A DNA stretch of 64,000 nt. It comes from Owenia fusiformis (lineage: Eukaryota > Annelida > Polychaeta > Sabellida > Oweniidae). The number at the start of each line of letters is the position of its first letter. Positions within the stretch are counted from its first letter, which is position 1. Shown here in pieces: positions 12,801 to 27,300 of this stretch. The notes beneath the pieces were generated by a model. The model worked only from the letters and a program-made list of their open reading frames with translations, had not been told where the DNA came from and searched no databases. The position numbers and the translations under genes are program-made. The DNA is taken from positions 28,638,166 to 28,702,165 of the forward strand of contig CAIIXF020000011.1 of assembly GCA_903813345.2 (NCBI GenBank), given 5' to 3'.

Positions 12801-15800
12801 AATAGTAAACAAAGTTGGCCATGTATTTATGTGAATGTATTCTTGATAACAAGCAGGAAGTTTAATTCATTGATTGAAAGAAATTTAGTAAAACAAGGTA
12901 TTTTTTAACATGGATAAAAAGATTTTAATTCTTCTAATGACTTATACAGCTATACTACTAAGTCAGGTAAGTTTTTTTACATTGACATGAGAACAATCAT
13001 GACTTCTCTATGGATTTCAAAATGCGAAAAAAAACTGATTGTATTTAGGCTTCCAACAATGTTTATATTAAGCAATACAAGTTGGTGTACTGCAGCTTCT
13101 ATGCTAAAAGACAATGGCAAAATAAAGTTCAGTAACATTCCAACATGGATTCAGGTCAAAGAATCAACTATCAACCCAATCTAAGATTGCACATAGAAAA
13201 TAGATGGAGAAGACAGGTTCTTTTTTCAAACACACAAACCTCCTGCTCCAGTGGAAGATGCAATCTAAGTGATCAACATACTTTACTCATGTGCTATTGT
13301 TTGTTCATGTTTGATATTGTTGCATTTCAGACCCAAGTATCTGGAGTAGAGCTAGAAGCACAATGTACTAATGACATCGACTGCACAGTAGAGAACAGTG
13401 AATGTGTAGGTGATCCAAAGACATGTCAATGTCAAGATGGTTTCTATGAAGAGAGTCTAACAAGCTGTCAACCAAGTAAGTGGCATATTTCTATGATCAA
13501 TCATTATATTGCAGAATGCACTGGTCATGCTAACTGTGCAGTAGATAATAGTAAATGTGAAAGTGGTGATCCAAAGAAATGTCAATGTCAAGATGGTTTC
13601 TTTGAGGAGAGTTCAACAAGCTGCAAACAAAATAAGTAATTGTTGAGTAGGAATTGAAAAAAGTAAGATTAAGTGACTCTGATTTGCCTAAGGGTTTGAA
13701 TATTCAATGTGAAAGATGAGGAAGATGTCTTCAATGAAGAAGTACATGAATCGACCCCTAGAATGCCTACATGTAGTCTATATGAGAGTCTCAAGTCAAC
13801 TTCCCAGAGTGGCAAATAACATATCTTATCAAATCAGTCATCATTTTGAGCATGCTCAACTGATCCAAGTCAAGATCTTAATGCTGAGTGTACAAAACAC
13901 TGGTGATGGCTTCAAATATAAGTGTATATGAGTGAACATGAGATTCAATCAAGCAGAACTTTTTCGGACATTACACCTTTACATGTATTGATAAAATGTG
14001 TGACATCTATTTAAAATTCACGTTCTACATGTTTGCCCATAAAACATCTTCTCTATTTACAGAAATTGATTTAGAACAGACTTGTCCTGAGTCTGCAACT
14101 GATCCTCCATGTAAAGATTCTAATGCTGAATGCAGAGACACTGGAAATGGCTTCAAGTGTAAGTGTAAGGATACACATTACAATAATGGAGGGACTTGTG
14201 CCACTAGTGAGTTTAACATTCTATAGTTATTTAATTTCTTTGGACATTAAATCTTAACATGTGTTTTGATAAATGTGTGGGGTACACGACTATTTACAAT
14301 ATGTTTCATGCCCTGTATATTTGTCCTTGAAATATTGTCTCCTTATTAAAACAACTTTATTCATTTCTTCAAGACTTTCGACTTGTATCTTCGAGTCTTT
14401 TTCAAGAAAGCCTTGATCTCACAAAAAATTCTAGGAAGAAACTAATAAAGTTGTTTTAAAATATCTAAACCAGAGATGATCTTACATAGAACTATTGTCT
14501 CCTTTGTTTACAGAAATTGATTTAGAACAGATTTGTCCTGAGTCTGCAACTAATCCATGTATTGATTCCAATGCTGAATGCAGAGACACTGGAAATGGCT
14601 TCAAGTGTAAGTGTAAGGATACACATTACAATAATGGAGGGACTTGTGCCACTAGTGAGTTTAACATTCTATAGTTTTTGAATTCCTTTGGGCATTGCAT
14701 TTTACATGTGTTTTGATAAATGCGTGGGATACATGACTATTTACAATATGTTTCATGTTACTGTATGTTTGTCCTTAATGTTGTATTCTTTATTTTCAGA
14801 AATTGATTTAGACCAGACTTGTCCTGAGTCTGCAACTGATCCATGTAAAGATTCTAATTCTGAATGCAGAGACACTGGAAATGGCTTCAAGTGTCAGTGT
14901 AAGGATACACATTACAATAATGGAGGGACTTGTGCCACTAGTGAGTTTAACATTCTATAGTTTTTGAATTCCTTTGGGCATTGAATCTTAACATGTGTAT
15001 TGATAACATGTGTGGGATACATGACTATTTACAATATGTTTCATGTAATGTTTGTTTGTCCTTGAAATATTGTCTCCTTTTTAAAACAACTTTATTCATT
15101 TCTTCAAGGCTTTCGACTTGTATCCTCAAGTCTTTTTCAAGAAAGCCTTGATCTCTGAAGAAATTAAGTTGTTTTAAAATATCTAAACCAGAGAGATGAT
15201 CTTACATATTGTCTGAATGTCTCCTTTGTTTACAGAAATTGATTTATAACAGACTTGTCCTGAGTCTGCAACTGATCCTCCATGTAAAGATTCTAATGCT
15301 GAATGCAGAGACACTGGAAATGGCTTCAAGTGTCAGTGTAAGGATACACATTACAATAATGGAGGGACTTGTGCCACCAGTGAGTATTACAAAAAATTAA
15401 TAAATGACTAATGAGAATGGATTCAGTATCCCACCAATCGAAGTTCAAGAGGGATATAGAGAAGCTGTCTATCTGAATCCGTTTAAAATTTTGTGGGATT
15501 ATGCCTTATGGATGTATGATCTCTGCTAGAGAAGGAATTTCAAATATGGCCACTTAATTCAAAATGGCCACCATTTTTCATAAAAATTTCACTCAAATAC
15601 TAGACGACAGATTTGTTTCAAATTTTAAATGCTGATGCCTAGGGTAAAAGGAGCTTAGCTGAAAGAGAGATTCTCAAGATAGCCACTAAAAAAAGGCTGC
15701 CATATTTTGTAAAATAATGTAATCTTTAATTTTCTATGCTAATGCCTAAAGAAAATGGAGCTCTGCTCATTAAGAAATTTCCAAGATGGCAGCTTAACGT

Positions 15801-18800
15801 GGCTTATAACCCTGTTTATTTTTTCGTGAAGCAACTCAATAAAATTACAATTTCTCTGCACCCTGATGTCCAATCAAGACCATTCGAGTATCTAGGCTGA
15901 ATTTTGTTCATATTTTGTACACATATGCCTTATTGGGGTAGAAGTTCTTTTCAAAAGCCAATTTAAAAATGTATAAATGGTTCCCATTTTAGTGCAGATT
16001 TTACAGTAATTTAAGTACAATATATAAAACTGTAATAGCACTTTTGAATGTAAAAAAAAAGTTACCGAGGACATTAATAAAGATATATTTAAGTAACATA
16101 TAGCAGCTATCTTGAAAAATGGCTGTTTTCACACGCCATTGTACAAGTTTTGCTGTAACTTGAAAAGTAGTGGAGTGATTTTGTTCATATTTGATATATG
16201 AATACTCATAAGCATGGCCAACTGTTTTATGACACTTTGGCCATTTTTACCTGTGTTATTTTTTTATGTTTTTACTATATCTAAAAAGGTTATAGAGTGA
16301 TTACGTTCATATTTGATATGTGAATACTAATGAGCATGGTACACTGTCTTATGACACTTTGGCTAGTAGGTAGCCATTTTTAAAAATGGACCCCATTTAC
16401 ATGTACGCATGTGGCTCGTAAAATTTTTAATGTGCTTACTTAGAAGCATTTATACTTTCTTATGGCAATTTGGCTACTACTGAGTGACCATTTTGAAAAT
16501 GTTGGCATGTGTGTTATTTAGCTATAGCTGAAATAGTAGTAGAAGGATTTTGTAAAAGTGACAGCCATGGCTGTTCAATGGAATTTGCTACGCTTTGGCG
16601 TTACTGTTGTCTAGTTTCAAAATGAGGACCATTATTTGCAAAAAAAACATAATCTTTGATAGCTCAAATACCAGTGGATGGATTTTATATGCTGATACCC
16701 AGGGACAAAGGAGCTCTGTTCCAGAAGAAATTCCAATATTCATTGCAATTAGTAAGTGCATAATTTTTAACAGTACACTCATTCTTATCATTTCAGAACC
16801 AGATGCTCCTTCTAATCTGGAAACATCATCTGATAACACAAACATTAATAGAATAACATTGACATGGGAAAACCCAGATGAAGCAAGAAGAGGGGAGAAG
16901 AATGATATAAGTTGGGTAGCACAAACACCAGCTGATTCTTCAGATACAGGGACACATGAAGCTGAGGGATCTGCTAGAAGTTATGTTATAAATGGGCTCA
17001 CAGCAGGTGTGGAGTACAGTATTACCATCCAAGCTAGGAGGGGTTCAGGTGCCAATAGTGGACTAAGTGCTGTAAAAATCACCACTGGGAAGACATGTAT
17101 GTTAGTTTTCTTCTTTTGAACTTTTTTCTTCTAAATAAGCAATGATGATGTGATATAATTTTGTGCAAGAAATAAATCCACTTTATTTTAGTTTAATACG
17201 AGTAGTTTTTTTTCTATTTATTATTACCGTATTCTCTGTAATTAGCGCCCAGGGCGTTTAGAAAATTGAAAATACATTATTTAGACCATTCTAATAAGCG
17301 CCCATGTATGAAAGAAATCAGAAATCCCGAGGAATTTCATGTATGGCAATTTTTCTTGACAAGAATGCATTTTCTTCAACATATTTTTATAATAATATGA
17401 CAAGTGCTGTTATTGGAGAGAATACGGTAAAGATCGCTTAGACAATATTGACAGTGGTTGAAGACCCGTCTATGTCTAATTTATTTCCGGCACGCCCACT
17501 TTGTCATTATCGCCGATTACCTTCAATATTTCCACTAGAGACTGCTGGATATCGATCTAAAGTTATACATTATTTCTAATTTGATGAGAGATCATCATTA
17601 TTCGTGCAAAAGTCGTGTAAAAGTCGAGAAACATTAAAAAGAAACCAGAAAGTTCACGACCTTGACATGCGCAGAACATCTGCGCAGTAGCTTTTGAAAT
17701 TTCTGAATGCCGATAAAGAACAATTCCTTCATTCATTATGGACTATTTGGAGACAATATTAGCATGGTATGGTGTGGGAAGCACCCATCGATAGATATGT
17801 ATCGAGAGGATGCATAGAATTACAAAACACGTCGTGTTTACAGCAGTTTTAGGGTAAGTACTCTATTATCGCCCGCTCCTGGATTTTGAGAAATATTTTT
17901 TTCCTGATATATTCTTCAATTCTTGTTGATTCCTCGATGTTTCTTGAACTTTGTGAAGCGGGGTGGGCGCTTATTAGAGAGTGGGCGGTAATTACAGAGA
18001 ATACGGTATGTTTTAGTAAAAGATAGACTCCTGGCATCTTATATGAGTAAAGTTTTTTAAAAGGAACTTAACATCTGTGAAGTGGCGCCATTTGTGTATC
18101 TACCTATGATTAAATGAAAGATACAACCAGATATTTATCTGTAACATCATGATGTACAGGGTGTCAAAAAACAACGGCACTCCCCTCTATAGCAAAAGGT
18201 CCTTAATGATACATATCATGTCATATCTCATTTGAAAGATAATTTAATTCTGGAGTTACTCATCAAATTTCATTTAATAAAACTTCATATTAAAAAAGCT
18301 ATATTGTTTCAAAGTTTGCTACTTCGGTACTTTGTTCGCTACTCTGTTACTGGTTAAAGGTCAAATCTTAAGAAAGTGGAATATGAAAGAATTAGCCCAG
18401 ATTTCAACTACACTGAACATATGGGCTCAGATCTGAAAAACAGGGTATAGGAATTGATGGAAAAAGAGCCTCTTGAAAAAAGATACAGTAAGGATGTAAT
18501 TCTTAACAATATGAGGAAAATGCTAAGAGGATTATCCAATGCTACACCTTTATCTGAATTTTCATTGAAATCATATACATCCATATAAGCTGCTGTTCGA
18601 GCAGTAACTGGTGGTCATACCAACTACTAAGAATCAGTTGTAAATCTGTAAAATTATATGATATCGAGCTGATATTTCTTAGGTAACTCAAGAATTAAAT
18701 TGTCTTTAAAATGAGATATGACACACTATGTAACATTAAGTACCTTTCGCTGTAGAGGGGGGTGCCGTTGTTTTTTGACACCCTGTATACATGTATTGCA

Positions 18801-21274
18801 TCTATATATAATGTATCTCTTATGTAGTTACATGTAATTGTACACCTAAATATGAGGTGAAACAGTACAAAATATTGCATAATCTTAAGTAATTTCATGT
18901 TTGACTCCTTTATGAACCTTGACAGATCCTGCACAAACCAGAAACATGAAAGTCACTGCAAGAGACACTACTGCTATGATCATTGGTTGGGATGCTCCAG
19001 CTGAAGGCAAGGTTGAAAACTATGAAGTAAATTGTCAAGGAGGGGAAGTAAAAAATAAAATTGATAATGCTCGTACAGCTGACATTGAAAGACTGACAGC
19101 TGGAACCGAATACACCATCACAATCAGAACTGTTAGTAACGAATATCAGAGTCGGCCATATGACAAGAAAGAGTATACAAGTAAGTGTCTGTGATAACAT
19201 TTTAACAAAACAGTTATATTTTACTAAAGGGGTGGGTCAGGCGGCCCTCGGGTTGGGCTTGCCAATTGAAGAAATAGATAAGTAATATTGATCCCAGAAT
19301 CTTGTTTAATCAATCATGTTCTGATGATTTTCATGCTTCTTGGATTGCTTATAAATAATAATTCCTTATTAATCAATTAATATCATGCCAGTTGGAAACT
19401 TGCACACATGAAATAATTGTTAATGATAAACAAGAATGTAGGCTAATGTTCCAAATGCAATTTTATTACTCAACTGGCATGACATCAAACTGACATAAAA
19501 TCAAAACAAGCCTTGAATTGAATGGTCTCAAATCTACTTCTACTAAGTTTTTTTTAGAAAAGTTTACCTGTATATGATCTGGTTTTATTTTAATTGGGAT
19601 CTTTGAGATACCACAAATATCCCAAGCAGTTGGGAAAAGCAGCCCCTGCTTTGCTGGGGCTGCTATCCTGGCAAATGTGAAAAACTATAGAAAATGTTCT
19701 CTACCTATCAAAGATCAATTATATGATTATGAATAAGTAGACTAGTTCCCTGAATCACTGAATACATGCTTCAGTATGAGACTGTCTCAATAAATAGAAA
19801 TTAAAAAAATAAAATCTGACAATTTTCTGAAAAGGCCCACATACCATTGGAATATGTGTATGTCACTTTACACAGATGGAAACTCGCCTCTTAGGGCTGC
19901 TAGAATCAAAGCCAAACAGTCTTCACACCTGACTTTTAAGAGATGTGGTGGCATCTTTGATTTCCATTTGGTTTTCAAGCTCTTCAGATGCTCTTTAAAT
20001 GTGGAGGTAGTTAGTAATATGGAGGAATAAGAAAGTGCAAATACAATGCTCAATATTGAATATGACATATTTCATCGTTAGTATAGTTGAAATACTCTGT
20101 ATGTCAAAGCAAGGTAGAATTATGACTGATAGATTAATATTTTTTAGATAATATTACATTTATTGATAGATTCTTGTTGATTAATAGCCAAAATCAGTGA
20201 TTAAAGATTTGTTTTACATGTGTACACTGAATGAAATGAATATAATTCCCGGTGATCTAAGTGGGATGTTCCATGATTGAAATACAGGGTTTTAAGGGTT
20301 CCGATTAGCATCCCGTATAAAAAAAACAATATGGCGGCTCCAGGCGAATCAACTGGATCAGTCCATTTTTAAGAAATAAGGGGAGTTCTGTAAAATCCAG
20401 TTTATTGAAATTGTCTTTGAGATAAAGTAATCCGTTTATAATGATTTTGAAAACGATATCCAAAGAGTGATTGCGTTCAAAGAATACATGTACAACAGCC
20501 AATATAAGTCCTTTTATTAGAAACCGGTTTGTCTTGCTTTGTTTCATTTGTAGGATATTTCATATGCCAAGCTGTGTGCTATTACGTTATGGGATTTGCT
20601 GTATTAAATATGAATGAAATAATGTACAAATATATAATTAAAAAAAAGAAAGAAATAAAAAAAAAAAAAAAAAAAAGAAAAGAAAAAAAAAAAAAAATAG
20701 AGAGTTATCAATATTTGCATTCATTCAAATTTATGTATTATTACACTATGTATTACATTGGGGTATTATTACATTATGTATTACATTGGCGTGTCCATTT
20801 CTCTAATAGATTTCCACTTCCTATTTATTCTCTGGAGCACCTTCATAAATCTGCAAGCAAGAATTTGAAACAGATATTTTATATGAATGTCATGAACGTA
20901 GTGCTTTTTTATGAGTAGTACACCACCATATGGAAATACGAGTTGAGTGAAGTGAAAAATGTTGGTATTCAGGGGGTCTTGTAGCCTTGCCCAAGATGGT
21001 ATTTTTTTACTTATCTGATCTTGAAATAGAAATCAAGATAAGTAAAAGAGACCGACTTGGGCAAGGCTAGGGATCTTGTTTTTTTTAAGTTTGGGTTAAA
21101 TTTGGTGTGTATTTTCAACCATCTGGTATGTCTGTGCGTACCAGGCATACTGGGCACTACGCCTATGAGTGTGTAAGGCATATGAATGAATTGCCATTTT
21201 AACCTCTTGGGAGCAGAGTGCTTTTGATGTTTAATCTTCTAATACCATGTGATGTTCAATAAAGAAAGCTAAGT

Positions 21275-21310
<36 letters not shown>

Positions 21311-24300
21311 ACGTTATGGGGAAATTTAGATGCCAATTTTTCCTTATTATACACAAATAGAAGATCCTGAAACTTCACCCATAAATGTGGAATTGATTTG
21401 TCAAAATAAAAATCACCCTTTTATAAATGTGTGACGATCTATAATATACTTATGCTATATAACAGTTAAAGGTGTTGACACAACAACCTCGAACCTGTGA
21501 ACCCTTTAGTATTATTCCGGGATCGGGCCTTTTATACTAAACGGTGAGCAACACCAGAAACAAGCGTTCGATTTGCTAAACGATATGCGTCACCCTTTAA
21601 TGTTAATAAGTGTTTAAAACAAAACCATATATGACTTTTATGGATAAACATGAGTAATACATGTTTGTCCATAAAAGACATATACATGTATATTGTATTC
21701 CCATCTTTAGATCAATGTCACCAATAACTTTGGAATGTCCAGTGATGATCGATCCATAAAACATACGTTTCCCAAACATAACTTTTTATTAATTATTAAT
21801 AATTGGTTTTTTATTGGTCAAGTCTTTTAATTAGAAATGTTCAAATATTAAATTGATTTATCTATGATATTCAAGTAATGTATGTTTGTAAAATATAGTA
21901 GTCATTATCATCTATCAGTTGGAATCAGTAGCAGCAGCTTCTTGTACTGTGTTTTTTAACCCATCTGCTATGTTTAGTAATATAATTTTAGGGTCAAATT
22001 CAGTACTGTATAAGTGGTGGTAGTTAATCTGAGTGGTTAATTTGCCGATTAACAAATACGAACGTTTTTCCAAATTTTAATTTTACGACACACCAAACCT
22101 ATTATGAGAGGTCTGAAATTAAGTGAATAAGATTCTCAATACTCAATTAACTGATTCTCAAAATATCCAACTGCGTGTAAGCTTACGTGACGTGATTGAC
22201 CACCCAAAGTCAGGTTTATTCAGTAGAGGAACCATCAAGAAATGGCGACGTCTCCAGGAAAAAAGCTATGTACTTCGCCAATATCATTTTTATTTAGTGA
22301 TCAATGGTCATTCGGTACAGATTAAAATGTTTCTGATAAAGTTTTTGGAAGTAATTATCTAACGTATGAGACAGTGGCTGACACTTGAAGACAGATATAA
22401 GCGAGGGAAATGCTAAAGGATTAAAATGCTTTGATTGCGTTTTGAGAGGAATTATGTGACATGTGAGTTTGTTTAATCTTTATTTCCTCCTGATTGGTTA
22501 ATTACAAGGGATTTATTTTTAGCACCGAAAATATCATGCCAGTCTCATAGCTTGACTTGACTCTTATCATAACAGCTTCAATTCACAATGTAAATTGATT
22601 TTAGATGTTATCTTTCCGACATTTAATTTTCTGACACTAAGCATAAATCGGAAAATTAAATGTCTCAGCAAACTAACCACTTATACAGTATCTGCTTTAA
22701 CTTACCAACACCACCCCATCCTCAATAACAATCCAGTGGGGGACACCCACAGATGACAGTTATAATAAATTCAGAGTTACCTATAGTTCATGAGAACAAC
22801 TGCAGGATGTCACTGAAGTATTCCCCAATGATACCACACAGGCTATTTTCATTAAACTTACTGAGGGTGTTCTATACAGGTAATTGCTTTTGATAAGCTC
22901 ATATTTAGATGTATTGAGACAATTTGTTCTAGTAATTGTTCCTTTTTGTTTCATTTTGCCAATTTTCATCAGTGACAATGTCCGACTATTGCCACAGTTT
23001 TTGTGACCTGTCTAATAAGTGGCATTCAGTATTGATGTCTGTAAAAATAGTTTCACTTTTGTTACTGCAACCTGGTGATGACATATTGTCGTGAAATGCC
23101 ATGTCTAAGTGTTTTATGTGTCCTTTATGCTTTTTTCTAACTTATCTTAATATTATATAATCCAGCTTACATTTTAGCACATTGGCCTACTAAGGAAACA
23201 TGTAATGTAAGTCAAACCTGTTTCATGGAAATAATAATTGCATCTTTTATAGAAACACCAAACAATGGTTTGTACATTTTGTGTATGTCTATATGTGTTT
23301 GGTGTGAATAGTACTTGTATCCATATTTCTTTTCCTTGCATGTATTGGATGGCCAATCCATGTTATGTCATACATATCCGTGTTATGTGTTACTTTACTG
23401 AAATTAGATCTTGCACCAATGGCAGTCACATACATGTAGTATACCTTATAGCTTCCATCAATATACAGTATTTGTTTTATTTAAAATACTGAGTTTTTAT
23501 ATTGACATTTCAGAGCCAAATAAGCCAGCTACTGTCACAGTGGACACTAGGGATGTTACCACCACAGAGGCAAAAGTAAAATGGACAAAAGGAGATGGCA
23601 ATGTAGATAAATTCAAACTGGAGTGTTTGGAAGTGACTGGCAGCAAAGTGGTGTTTACTGATGACAATATTGCAGGAGCATCAAGAGAGGAAACATGTAC
23701 AGGTCTTTACCCAGGTCGACGTCATACAGCTAGGGTGACAGCAATGACAAATGGGGGGACTGTTAGTGAGCCTACATCATCTGCAGAGTTCGTAACAAGT
23801 AAGGCAACTGTAACATGTATATAATTAGGACTTTCTCATCTGTCTAGTATAATTTGTTCTGAACAAGACTCACAAGAGATAGAGTGTTTCTCTTAACTTG
23901 AATCTTAATTTGCTAAACATGCTCAAGACTATCTAAGTTAAAGTATCGTACAATAATTTGGTTGCCTTGCCTTATAGAGCCACTCCCAGTACAGACTGTT
24001 CTAATCACAAACGCACAGGGAACAAGGGACCTCACAGCTACATGGACCAGGCCAACTGGAACAGATGTATCAAGCTACAAAGTGCAGCTCCTCACTGTTG
24101 ATTCTGATCCTGAGGATGTAGAGGCAGGTCTATCTAAGACATGGAATAACCTAGTCCCAACCAGACAGTATACAGTCTCTGTATGGGTTGTCAGTAATGG
24201 TCAGCAGAGTACCAACACTAATGGCATGGGAAATGTGTGTAAGTCTATCATCAAGTATCATAATATGGAGTTACAATATAGATACATGTAAGTGCTAAGT

Positions 24301-27300
24301 AGATGGAGACACTTTTTCATTTTGAATATTCTACAGTATTGTTAAAATTCTAAATACAAAAATAATGGCCAATAATGGATTATTATATAGATATACACAT
24401 TATTCTTTTATATTCTCAAGTATAAACTTGATATACAGAATGAACATTTATATACTCTTATATAATTCACTATTGTTAATTTTCACATTTTCGAATCCAT
24501 TAATCCTTTTTGAATAGTAAAATAGATTTCTTTGCCACTTCTTAGATTCACAGTTAGGCCTTTTTTGCCTAATAAAGATGTAATCAAAAATGATGTATGG
24601 GATACAATATTATTCAACCTACACTAATATCTAATATCCATTGCCTATAGGTCCAAGCATTCCGATTGAAGTATCATCTGAAGTGACAAAAAGAGAGTTA
24701 ACTGTAAATTGGTTGAAGACTGATGGCCATGATGATCCTGATGAGTATGAAATCACAATTAATTCTCCACAAATGAAGAAGACTGTTGGTGGCGATAAGA
24801 GGACTGTACAATTCACTGGTCTTACTCCAGGAAAAAGATATGATATATCAGTTGTGGCAAAGGTTTCCTCTCCTGAATGTTTCAGTGTTGCTGCCACATC
24901 CAGTGCTACAATGGATGAAGACAGTAAGAAAACAAGATAATTGCTACACAGCATTGACACAAAATAGTAAATTTTGTAATAGTAAACTTGATCGAGATAA
25001 TGTAGTCAGCAATTATTGAGTATAATCAATTGCACTCTATGCCCTCTAAAGATATTGATGGTAATAGAATAATAGTTATAAACTTGAGGATATCTTTTTT
25101 CAATTATGAAACATTTTCAAACTGACACATTTACCTTGATGTTCCATAATCTCAGTGTGTTTTATATAAAACAAAATATAAATGTCAATATTCTGACCTG
25201 GAGTAAAGAAATTCATTAGTCTGAAATAAACCCTAACAATTGATTCTATTCAATGTGATCCAGCTTTGAACAATTCTCAGTTTTGTACTTTTATTATAAC
25301 ATTCTGAATTTCCAAGAGCAACACAGTAGACAGCTAGATCTATATGCAACCTGCTATCATAATTGAATTATATTTTGTATACCATAGTATGAACATTCAA
25401 ATTAAAATAATGATGATTTTCCAGCTCCATCTCCACCGCAAAGTCTCAATCTTGGTGAGGTCCTGGATACTACAGTGACACTGAATTATATACCCCCTTT
25501 AGAACCAAATGGTGTTATACAATACTACATCATAGAGATTGAACATCCCAATAAAACAGTGTTTAGCGAGAATACTGCTGGTCCTGAAACATCATACACA
25601 GTAGAAAATCTCAAACCAGGTACATACATTTATTAGTTATTGTAACTATGACCTGGCCTCCATGTCATGTTCACTTCTGTAAAACTTGTAAAAGTACTAT
25701 GACATCGCTCAGACAGATATATTATATTGGCCTCAGGATAATCCCAATATCCTGAATCGACTATAGGATGATCTGTTTATCCCATACCATTCATCTGGCT
25801 CACATTGTTCAATTTGCCCCCAGAATTGGCCACAGTTCAATCATGGAAATATTTTAGAATATTCATGTCCAGTTTTGTTTTCTTGGCCATGATAGGCTTT
25901 TCCTGTTCTTTCGGATATTCCGCATTTATTTTCTTGAATTTTTGATTAACCGGATGCTCCTTCCTTCTTTAACATGTTTAAACCATCAAACAGATCCCAT
26001 ACGTTTTTCTCCATTGTTGTTTATAGTTATTATGCGAACGTTACAAAAAATTAGCCAATATGCGAGTGGCGATTATGACGCTCAGGGCGGGATGTAAAGC
26101 TATATTTGCCCACTGATGAAAATACAGGTTTTTACAAACCTGCTTTATGTACCTGTAACACGTCCAAGTGTGTCATGATTTTGGGAACCCTGAGCTCCTT
26201 GTGTTTATTCATTTACAACATGTGTGTTATAATGCTTGTTTGTTTGATTGTTTCTGGTACATAATTATCAATTACTGTTTTAGCTCAAGACTACAAGTTC
26301 TGGGTTAAGGCCAAGAATGTAGCGTATACAAGTGATAGATCTAATGAAGTAACCACAAAAACAAAGGAACCAAGTAAGGATAATTAAAGTCTATCATATT
26401 TTGTAAGACCTAGGATTGTGTCTCTTCTGTAAGTAGTATATCCCATATGTGATTTCTGTTACAATACTATGTACCATTTTGCTTTGATGTACATGAAAGA
26501 AGATATGGCAGGTACCCTGAACTCTTACAACACCCAAAATATATTTAGGGGCTTTGTCAGAACTCTATGGTTATTTTTATTTAACGATTAGTATGATTTG
26601 CATTTGAATGCAGCATATTGTTTATGACATTTTTTATCTCTATTTTACTTTTCTTTTTTACTCTATTTACTTTTCCACTGTTTTTTTGTATTGCCTCATT
26701 CTACTTTATTTGTGCATATGAACATGGAAATATTCTATTATGTAACTGTTATATTTTTAGTGTCTGGGGCTGTGGCAACATTCTCACTTGAAAGTAAGAC
26801 CCATATTTCATTAGAGTATATGTGGACTTATCCAAGTGAACCAAATGGGGTCATCAGTCAGTACATACTGAGGATATTCAACAAAGATAAGGATGCATGT
26901 GTGATAGGAGTAATCTACAATTGTGATGAATGTGCGGTGAGTTGAAATATTTGCAAACGTATATTCCTTGTAGAAGATTTGTGTTTACTTGTAAGATTTT
27001 GTATTGTGTCGCTTTGGTCATTGTGCATACATATAACAAATGCACTGTACTACAAACTATTTCATCGAGTAAAATTAAATATTCATTCCATGTATTAAGT
27101 TCAACATAATTAATGTTTACACCCATGGGATAAACAGATATCATGTTTTATGATATAAGGTTAGATTAAGAAATTAAAAAAAAGATAATGAATTAGGTGT
27201 TGAAAGGAAAGTAATCAGCATAAATCTAATAACATATTTTTACTTTCAAAGATTTTGATAAAAATGCACTTTTTAAGACTGATGAATAGAAGAAAAATTT

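Larger units (their letters stand above)
14343..15235. repeat. two-exon tandem segmental duplication in the EGF region
   Basis: Exons at 14063/14514 and 14800/15236 repeat with a spacing of about 722-737 bp. Intron blocks are duplicated too: a stem-loop-like piece (TTTCGACTTGTAT...AAGTCTTTTTCAAGAAAGCC) occurs near 14375-14415 and again near 15110-15150. Confidence 0.8.

Noticed and set aside
20529-20918. 129-codon frame with a poly-Lys tract
   Set aside because: It runs through the A-rich part of a retroposon and its host element; the Lys run is translated poly(A).
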